NCBI GenBank assembly: GCA_017457585.1
Contig: JAFTHD010000194.1
Location: 1-11,916 of the forward strand
Direction of reading: 5' to 3'
DNA length: 11,916 nucleotides
Source: Bacillota bacterium
Lineage (GTDB): Bacteria; Bacillota_A; Clostridia; Peptostreptococcales; Anaerovoracaceae
The notes beneath the pieces are model-generated. The model was not told the DNA's origin, made no database searches, and worked only from the letters and a program-made list of their open reading frames with translations. Each line of letters begins with the position of its first letter. The first letter of the stretch is position 1. A program made the translations under genes and the position numbers. Below are positions 7,049 to 11,916 of the stretch, piece by piece.

Positions 7049-7208
7049 TTCGCCCTTTGCAAGCCCCACATGCGTTGGAGAAGGCTGATCTGCGGCACAT
7101 AAGAGCTTCCGCTTATTGCTGCTTCCTTCCGGACCTGACAAGGTTCACGGTGTCCTATTGCGCAGGACCCAAACCATGCATGCAGAGCTTGCAAAGGGCA
7201 AACTCATA
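7049..7208 (-). ncRNA. ffs: Signal recognition particle RNA (4.5S/scRNA), short form without Alu domain
   Basis: The minus strand contains the invariant SRP domain IV core GTCAGGTCCGGAAGGAAGCAG (opposite 7119-7139) with its GGAA tetraloop and the two bulged sides that bind Ffh. The preceding TTTGGGTCCTGCGCAA and the following TTATGTGCCGCAG match the B. subtilis scRNA S domain closely. The ends are closed by a perfect 13 bp helix, GCCCTTTGCAAGC (7187-7199) with GCTTGCAAAGGGC (7052-7064), extended by three pairs to 7049 and 7202. A second helix, TGCATGC with GCATGTG, lies inside it. No 5' Alu-like portion is present, so the RNA is about 150-160 nt rather than the 270 nt Bacillus form. The 5' end is placed from the promoter, the 3' end from the run TTTT at 7045-7048. 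Ends are approximate. Confidence 0.93.
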
Positions 7209-7215
7209 CCACACA

Positions 7216-7244
7216 ATTATAGTCTCATGTATCCTCTCAGTCAA
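7216..7244 (-). promoter_or_regulatory. Sigma-A promoter of the SRP RNA (and probably dnaX-ybaB-recR)
   Basis: On the minus strand a TTGACT -35 box (7239-7244) and a perfect TATAAT -10 box (7216-7221) are separated by exactly 17 bp, which is near consensus for the vegetative sigma factor. The start of transcription would fall around 7207-7209, immediately before the SRP RNA closing helix. Such strength fits a stable RNA gene. As only 18 bp lie between the RNA and dnaX, read-through from this promoter is the likeliest source of dnaX mRNA. Confidence 0.88.
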
Positions 7245-7284
7245 GAACTGATGTGTGCCTAAATCAATAATATCTGCAAAGGCT

Positions 7285-7293
7285 ATTATATCA
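7285..7293 (-). promoter_or_regulatory. Possible second, extended -10 promoter upstream of the SRP RNA
   Basis: The minus strand reads TGATATAAT here, an extended -10 element (TGn plus TATAAT). No -35 box is recognisable 17 bp upstream (GAAGAT). The element lies 32 bp after the HypE-like stop codon. It may be a weak upstream promoter or a chance match in A+T-rich intergenic DNA. The rest of the 7203-7324 gap contains no terminator, tRNA or small gene that I can see. Confidence 0.3.
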
Positions 7294-7324
7294 TATCTAA
7301 GGCTTCCATCTTCTATTTTCTCCT

Positions 7325-8326
7325 CTATTTTTTGCTCAAAGCCACATAAAGTTCATCAGTCCCTGGCGGTTCTACCATTTTTAGGTTTCCTCCGGATTTT
7401 AGCTTTACTCCGAAATCCGCTTCCTTTATGGTTCCAACCTCTGAAATATCTACTCCGGCTTCCGCCATGGCCTTCTTTATTTCGCCCGTCTTATCTTTTG
7501 GCACGATAATCAGCATGGCGCCGCTGGATATGAGCCTTAACGGGTCAATTCCAAAGTGCTCTGACACCTTTCTCGTCTCTTCCCTTATCGGAATATCCGC
7601 TTCAATGATCTCCGCTCCAAGGCCTGCAATCTGGCACATTTCCCAGATGGCACCCAGGATTCCGCCCTCGGTAATATCGTGCATGCCGTGGGTACCTACC
7701 TTGCCGGCAACGACGCCTTCTTTGACCACGCTGACAAGGTCGAGAAAGGATACCGCCCTCTTTAGCTCATCTTCCGTAAGAACGCCCTGCAGCTCCTCCG
7801 CCATATCGCTGGCAATGATGCCCGTGCCTTCGAGACCCACAGCCTTTGTAACCATAATCACGTCGCCCGGTTCTATATCGTTACCCGATTGGGAGGTACC
7901 CGAAAGAGCCTTGCCAATGGCCGTTGACACGATGACCGGCTGATTTACGGCAGGCGTCACTTCCGTATGGCCTCCGATGATCTCCACGCCCACTTCTGCC
8001 GCCGTATCCGCCGCCTGCCCCATGATGGTCTTCACGTCGTCTTCCGTGGTTCCTACGGGGAGCATGACAGCCAGCATGATGCCGAGTGGCTGCACGCCGT
8101 TTGACGCGATGTCATTGCACGTTATATGAATGGACAGCCTGCCTATATCGCTTACGGACGACGTAATCGGATCCGTAGACATGACGCAGTCGTAATCTCC
8201 GTATCCAACGACGGCACAGTCCTCGCCAATTCCCGGTCTTACTTTTACATCATCATTTCTGAAGCTGATTCTTTCAAATATGAGGGACTTCAGCATATCG
8301 CTTTCCAGTTTACCGATGTTGAGCAT
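7325..8326 (-). CDS. AIR synthase-related protein, HypE/ThiL-like, without the C-terminal cysteine, 333 aa
   Basis: The protein has the PurM/HypE/ThiL/SelD fold signature: an acidic ATP-binding element GIGEDCAVV (32-40) and STDPI (50-54), ITCNDIASNGVQP (68-80), a GGHTEVTP loop (118-125), and the second domain with HDITEGGILGAIWEM (216-230) and GIDPLRLISSG (259-269). Databases often label such proteins hydrogenase expression/formation protein HypE. True HypE ends in PRIC, whose cysteine becomes the thiocyanate that supplies CN to the Ni-Fe centre. This protein ends PPGTDELYVALSKK, with no cysteine, and has HDITEGG where HypE has DPTRGG. It therefore probably does a different ATP-dependent reaction, substrate unknown. 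It starts 7 bp after ligA and is likely in the pcrA-ligA transcript. Confidence 0.82.
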   Translation of the reverse strand: MLNIGKLESDMLKSLIFERISFRNDDVKVRPGIGEDCAVVGYGDYDCVMSTDPITSSVSDIGRLSIHITCNDIASNGVQPLGIMLAVMLPVGTTEDDVKTIMGQAADTAAEVGVEIIGGHTEVTPAVNQPVIVSTAIGKALSGTSQSGNDIEPGDVIMVTKAVGLEGTGIIASDMAEELQGVLTEDELKRAVSFLDLVSVVKEGVVAGKVGTHGMHDITEGGILGAIWEMCQIAGLGAEIIEADIPIREETRKVSEHFGIDPLRLISSGAMLIIVPKDKTGEIKKAMAEAGVDISEVGTIKEADFGVKLKSGGNLKMVEPPGTDELYVALSKK

Positions 8327-8333
8327 TTTATCT

Positions 8334-10286
8334 CTATCCTTCCAGCATCCTGAGGAAATCCTCCTCGGTTATAATTGGTATTCCAAGCTCCTTGGCCTTC
8401 TTGTTCTTGCCCGAGCCTGAAGTGATATCGTTGTTTATCAGGTAATCCGTCTTACCCGTGACGCTTCCCGTTGTCTTGCCGCCGGCAGCTTCGATTGCCG
8501 CCTTGACTTCATCTCTGTTTGCGAAATGGTTTACCTTGCCGGTGATTACGAAGGTCTTTCCTTCAAGACTCCCCCCTGACTTTGCCGCAAAACTCTCGTC
8601 GAGGTTCAAGACCTTTTCCAGTTCATCAACCACATCCTTATTCTTCTCATCTGCAAAGAACCTGACGTAGCCTTCTGCCAGCACGGCTCCCACTCCATCG
8701 ATGCTTTCAAGCTCATCACGGGTAAGATTTCTCATCTTTTCCCACTTGTTCTCGCAGTGGGCTGCGATTACCTTTGCGTTCGCCGTTCCTATGCCAGGTA
8801 CGCCCAGGCTGTTCAGAAGCCTGTCCGGCGTCGTATTTGACGCCGCCTTTGCTGCTTCGATGAGATTTTCGTAGGACTTTTCTCCGAAGCCCTCCATCCC
8901 GATGATTCTTTCTTTATATCTTTCGAGTCTGAAAAGGTCTGCCGGCTGGCTCACCATACCCTCGTCCACCAGCTTCTCCAGCGTCGCTTCCGAGAGCCCG
9001 TCAATGTTCATGGCGTTTCTTCCCACAAAGTGTGTGAAGCTCTTGATCCTCTTGGCCGGGCAATCGGGATTGAGACATACGAGGGTTTCCACTCCCGTCT
9101 TATCCTCGAGAACCGTTTCACCGCTGCACACAGGACAACGTTCAGGAATCTCAAAGGCTCCGCTCTTCGTCAGATTCTCCGCAATCTGCGGAATGATCAT
9201 GTTGGCCTTGTACACGGTGATCCTATCGCCTACGCCCAGCTTCAGGCTCCTGAGTATGCTCACATTGTGAACGGAAGCCCTGCTGACCGTCGTTCCCTCA
9301 AGTTCGACCGGCTCAAAAATTGCAATCGGATTGATCAGTCCTGTCCTGGAAGGGCTCCACAGGATTTCCTCCAGGGTCGTCTCCTTCAGTTCGTCTCGCC
9401 ACTTAAAGGCCATAGAGTCTCTCGGAAACTTTGCCGTCCTTCCCAGGGATCTGCCGTATTCTATATCGTCGTAGATGAGAACCAGTCCATCGGAAGGCAG
9501 CGGATAATCGGCAACCTTCTCCGAGTATCTTTTTATCTCATCCTCTATGGTCTCTCCCGTAACCTTCACGTATTCAACCGTTTCAAATCCCAGCGCTGCA
9601 ATTCTCTCAAGCTGCTCATGCCTGTAAGTGGCATCATCCGCTCCTGCCGCAACGGAGAAAGCGTAGAATCTCACGTGCCTTTCTGCCGCTATCCTGTTAT
9701 TTAGCTGGCGCACCGTTCCTGCACAAAGGTTGCGCGGGTTTTTGTACTTAGCGTCCGCATCACCGATCTGTTCGTTGATCTTCTCGAAATCCTGGTAGGT
9801 TATAACGGCTTCCCCTCTGACGACCAATGTATCGCCCGTCGGAATCCTGAGCGGAACGTTGTCAAAGACCTTTGCGTTATCCGTTATGACTTCTCCGATA
9901 ACACCATCTCCCCTGGTAACAGCCTTGGTAAGTTCTCCGCCTTCGTAGGTGAGCACGATGGTGAGACCATCCAGCTTCCATGAAAGCAGGCCTTCTTTAT
10001 CCCCGAGCCAGCTTCTTAAGGCTTCCGGTTCCTTTGTCTTATCCAGGGACAGCATTGGCGACGGGTGCTCTTCCTTTGGCAGGCTGCTTATGACCTTGTA
10101 ACCCACGTTTACGGTAGGACTTCCTGCAAGGACGATTCCAGTCTCCTTTTCCCACTCGGCCAGTTCGTCGTAAAGCTTATCGTATTCCTGATTGGATATG
10201 ATCTCGTTGCTTTCCTGGTAATATACTCTGGCAGCTTCGTTTAAGAGCGCCACCCGCTCTTCCATGCGTTTTCTCGTGATTTCCAT
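8334..10286 (-). CDS. ligA: NAD-dependent DNA ligase LigA, 650 aa
   Basis: LigA seals nicks in replication and repair using NAD+. Seen in order: the Ia NAD-binding region (for example SNQEYDKLYDEL, 31-42), the adenylated lysine K104 in WKLDG, RGDG (125-128), RGEAV (157-161), the OB-fold stretch beginning SPSRTGLINPIA (311-322), the zinc finger C384, C387, C404, C409, four helix-hairpin-helix units (about 425-545), and a C-terminal BRCT domain (573-650). The ATG at 10286 is chosen, because GGGAGG lies six bases upstream; the TTG at 10313 has no such signal. The adenylation-domain motif KFPRDSMAFKW (286-296) replaces the more common aPRWAiAyKf, marking a divergent but apparently functional clostridial branch. 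It lies 57 bp after pcrA in the order known from B. subtilis. Confidence 0.96.
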   Translation of the reverse strand: MEITRKRMEERVALLNEAARVYYQESNEIISNQEYDKLYDELAEWEKETGIVLAGSPTVNVGYKVISSLPKEEHPSPMLSLDKTKEPEALRSWLGDKEGLLSWKLDGLTIVLTYEGGELTKAVTRGDGVIGEVITDNAKVFDNVPLRIPTGDTLVVRGEAVITYQDFEKINEQIGDADAKYKNPRNLCAGTVRQLNNRIAAERHVRFYAFSVAAGADDATYRHEQLERIAALGFETVEYVKVTGETIEDEIKRYSEKVADYPLPSDGLVLIYDDIEYGRSLGRTAKFPRDSMAFKWRDELKETTLEEILWSPSRTGLINPIAIFEPVELEGTTVSRASVHNVSILRSLKLGVGDRITVYKANMIIPQIAENLTKSGAFEIPERCPVCSGETVLEDKTGVETLVCLNPDCPAKRIKSFTHFVGRNAMNIDGLSEATLEKLVDEGMVSQPADLFRLERYKERIIGMEGFGEKSYENLIEAAKAASNTTPDRLLNSLGVPGIGTANAKVIAAHCENKWEKMRNLTRDELESIDGVGAVLAEGYVRFFADEKNKDVVDELEKVLNLDESFAAKSGGSLEGKTFVITGKVNHFANRDEVKAAIEAAGGKTTGSVTGKTDYLINNDITSGSGKNKKAKELGIPIITEEDFLRMLEG

Positions 10287-10343
10287 CTTGCGCCTCCCGG
10301 TTCCCCGGCTCAATCCGCAAATAAACTACAATTCCATTTTATC

Positions 10344-11916
10344 CTACAACTTCTTTAGCGGCGCGAAACCTATGGCAAGCTTCTTTCTCTCTCCGCCAAA
10401 ATCCACAGACACGATCTTTGCATTTGCCTCTACTACGGTTCCCTCTCCGAACTTCGGATGGAGCACCCTGTCTCCCGGAAGGTAATCCGTATCCGCTCCC
10501 GTCGCATTTTTCTTCGTAGCCTGCTTGGCGTATTTCAACCTGTCGTATTCAGCCCACGGCTTCGCAGGCGCTTTGCCCGAAGGCGATCCGTCTCTGAATA
10601 GCGCCTTGTTCTTCTCCGCCTTCTTTTCGTAGATTCCGTCTCCTTCGATGAGCTTTCTGTCGATCTCGCGCATGAACTGACTTTCCCTGGTGAAATCCGT
10701 CTTGCCGTACATGGTTCTGACTTCGGCTCCCGTCATCCACAGCCTTTCCTTGGCTCTCGTTATCCCAACGTAGCAGAGACGCCTTTCTTCTTCGATTCCC
10801 TCCGGCGTATCGAGGGAGCTCCAGCCCGGGAACAGTCCGTCTTCCATGCCCGGCATGAATACGAAAGGAAACTCCAGCCCCTTTGCGCTGTGCATGGTCA
10901 TGAGCACGACTGCGTCCTCATTGGGATCGTGGTTATCGACCTCCGCAAGCAGCGCGACGCTTTCGAGAAACTCCGCAAGGGTGATGTTAGGATTCTCCTT
11001 CTCGTAATCGTATATTACGGACTTGAACTCCATCAGGTTCTCGATCCTTGATTCCGCTTCAATGGTGTTCTGATTCTCAAGAGCCTTCATGTATCCCGAC
11101 CTAACGAGAAGCTGGTCGTAAATATCCGATACGCGCATATTGTCCTTTTCGTTTCCCAGGGTCTCTATGAGCTCTGCGAACTCTCCAATGGCGGCCGCCA
11201 CCTTCTTTGAAAGGGATGATATCACGTCACCGTCCAGAAGCACGTCAAAGAGACCCGTTCCTCTCACCTGTGCCAGCGCGGTCAGCTTTTCCACCGTCTT
11301 GCCGCCGATTCCCCTTTTCGGCTCGTTTATCACGCGAGCGATCGCAAGGGTATCCGCCCTGTTTTGCACAAGTCTCATGTAACACAGGATATCCTTTATC
11401 TCCTTGCGGTCGTAGTACCTGAGACCGCCCAAAACCCTGTACGGAATCTCCCTTCTCGAGAGCTGTTCCTCAAAGGTTCTCGACTGGGCGTTCGTCCTGT
11501 AAAGTATGGCAAAGTCGCTGTACTTCCTGTCTCTCGTCTTAAGCCTGTTGATCTCTGAGGCGATGAAAGCTGCCTCTTCTCTCTCATCTTCCGCCCTTTT
11601 GTATATGATCTTCTTTCCTGCTCCGGCGCTTGTCCAGAGTTTCTTCGCCTTTCTTCCCTTGTTGTTCACAATTACGGAGTGGGCTGCGTCCAGGATATTG
11701 GACGTAGACCGGTAGTTCTGCTCCAGCTTCACCACCTTGGCGTCAGGGAAGTCCTTTTCAAACTCCAAAATGTTTCTAAGATCTGCCCCTCTCCACTGGT
11801 ATATGCACTGATCGTCATCTCCTACCACGCACAGATTACCATGAACAGATGCCAGCATCCTGACCATCTTGTACTGAAGATAGTTGGTATCCTGGTATTC
11901 ATCGACCATGATGTAC
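10344..11916 (-). CDS. pcrA: ATP-dependent 3'-5' DNA helicase PcrA (UvrD family), partial at the right edge
   Basis: The window holds the last 523 or so residues; roughly the first 220 residues, with Walker A, lie outside. Numbered from the methionine at 11909, the visible motifs are Walker B VDEYQDTN (2-9), motif III VVGDDDQCIYQWRGAD (28-43), motif IV LEQNYRST (62-69), the LYRTNAQSRTFEEQL stretch (136-150), motif V MTMHSAKGLEFP (337-348) and motif VI RRLCYVGITRAKERLW (376-391). The C-terminal GDRVLHPKFGEGTVV segment (479-493) is the Tudor-like domain that in PcrA binds RNA polymerase, which favours PcrA over Rep. It unwinds DNA in repair and conflict resolution between replication and transcription. 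The gene has no start here because it crosses the window boundary. LigA follows by 57 bp. Confidence 0.96.
   Translation of the reverse strand, partial: YIMVDEYQDTNYLQYKMVRMLASVHGNLCVVGDDDQCIYQWRGADLRNILEFEKDFPDAKVVKLEQNYRSTSNILDAAHSVIVNNKGRKAKKLWTSAGAGKKIIYKRAEDEREEAAFIASEINRLKTRDRKYSDFAILYRTNAQSRTFEEQLSRREIPYRVLGGLRYYDRKEIKDILCYMRLVQNRADTLAIARVINEPKRGIGGKTVEKLTALAQVRGTGLFDVLLDGDVISSLSKKVAAAIGEFAELIETLGNEKDNMRVSDIYDQLLVRSGYMKALENQNTIEAESRIENLMEFKSVIYDYEKENPNITLAEFLESVALLAEVDNHDPNEDAVVLMTMHSAKGLEFPFVFMPGMEDGLFPGWSSLDTPEGIEEERRLCYVGITRAKERLWMTGAEVRTMYGKTDFTRESQFMREIDRKLIEGDGIYEKKAEKNKALFRDGSPSGKAPAKPWAEYDRLKYAKQATKKNATGADTDYLPGDRVLHPKFGEGTVVEANAKIVSVDFGGERKKLAIGFAPLKKL

Noticed and set aside
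7031..7141. Longer dnaX reading frame starting upstream, up to 7141
   Set aside because: The extra codons run through the SRP RNA core, and the ATG at 7030 has a good GGAGG and gives the standard MYRALYREYRPEVF start.
10287..10313. TTG start of ligA nine codons further upstream
   Set aside because: The ATG at 10286 has GGGAGG at ideal spacing; the added residues are not family-like.
10287..10343. Terminator or promoter between pcrA and ligA
   Set aside because: Only a 4 bp CCGG inverted repeat and an A+T-rich stretch are present; no T-run and no paired promoter boxes.
1..11916. CRISPR array, insertion sequence, tRNA or phage genes
   Set aside because: I saw no regularly spaced repeats, transposase motifs, cloverleaf sequences or phage-type proteins on either strand.

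Overview
The window reads as chromosomal DNA of an anaerobic Gram-positive bacterium of the Firmicutes, most likely a member of the Clostridia. The reasons are the order SRP RNA - dnaX - ybaB - recR (the order known from Bacillus subtilis), the pcrA-ligA pair, a HypE-like AIR-synthase protein of a kind found in clostridia, strong GGAGG-type ribosome binding sites, base composition that looks near half G+C by eye, and a membrane-bound hydrogenase-type gene cluster. Every gene I support lies on the minus strand, so transcription runs from the right edge of the window to the left. Coding is very dense; the longest gene-free gap is the roughly 120 bp promoter region before the SRP RNA.

Right part (7325-11916): the C-terminal three quarters of a PcrA helicase, NAD-dependent DNA ligase LigA, and a HypE/AIR-synthase-like protein without the usual catalytic C-terminal cysteine. 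Middle (4396-7321): a sigma-A promoter with near-consensus boxes drives a short SRP RNA without an Alu domain. It is followed within about 20 bp by dnaX, then ybaB and recR, a replication and repair operon.

Left part (1-4338): five tightly packed genes that together resemble a group 4 membrane-bound [NiFe] hydrogenase or mini complex I. In transcription order they are an antiporter-like NuoL/EchA subunit, a NuoH/EchB subunit, a NuoB/EchC [4Fe-4S] small subunit, a NuoD/EchE large subunit and an EchF/NuoI-type 2x[4Fe-4S] ferredoxin that runs off the left edge. All iron-sulfur cysteines are kept. The large subunit has lost three of the four cysteines that hold the Ni-Fe centre and starts about 30 residues late, and no NuoC/EchD gene lies between small and large subunit. 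The two membrane subunits also carry uncharged or changed residues where the families normally have conserved glutamates. This is not a normal H2-evolving hydrogenase. It resembles the Ehr (energy-converting hydrogenase-related) class, whose reaction is unknown, but with further losses. It is the most interesting object in the window.

Within the cluster, electrons probably enter at the ferredoxin subunit, pass to the small-subunit cluster, and reach a cavity in the large subunit that no longer binds Ni-Fe; the two membrane subunits would couple this to ion movement if coupling survives. That is inference. The housekeeping genes to the right have no obvious functional tie to the cluster beyond co-orientation and possible read-through from recR.
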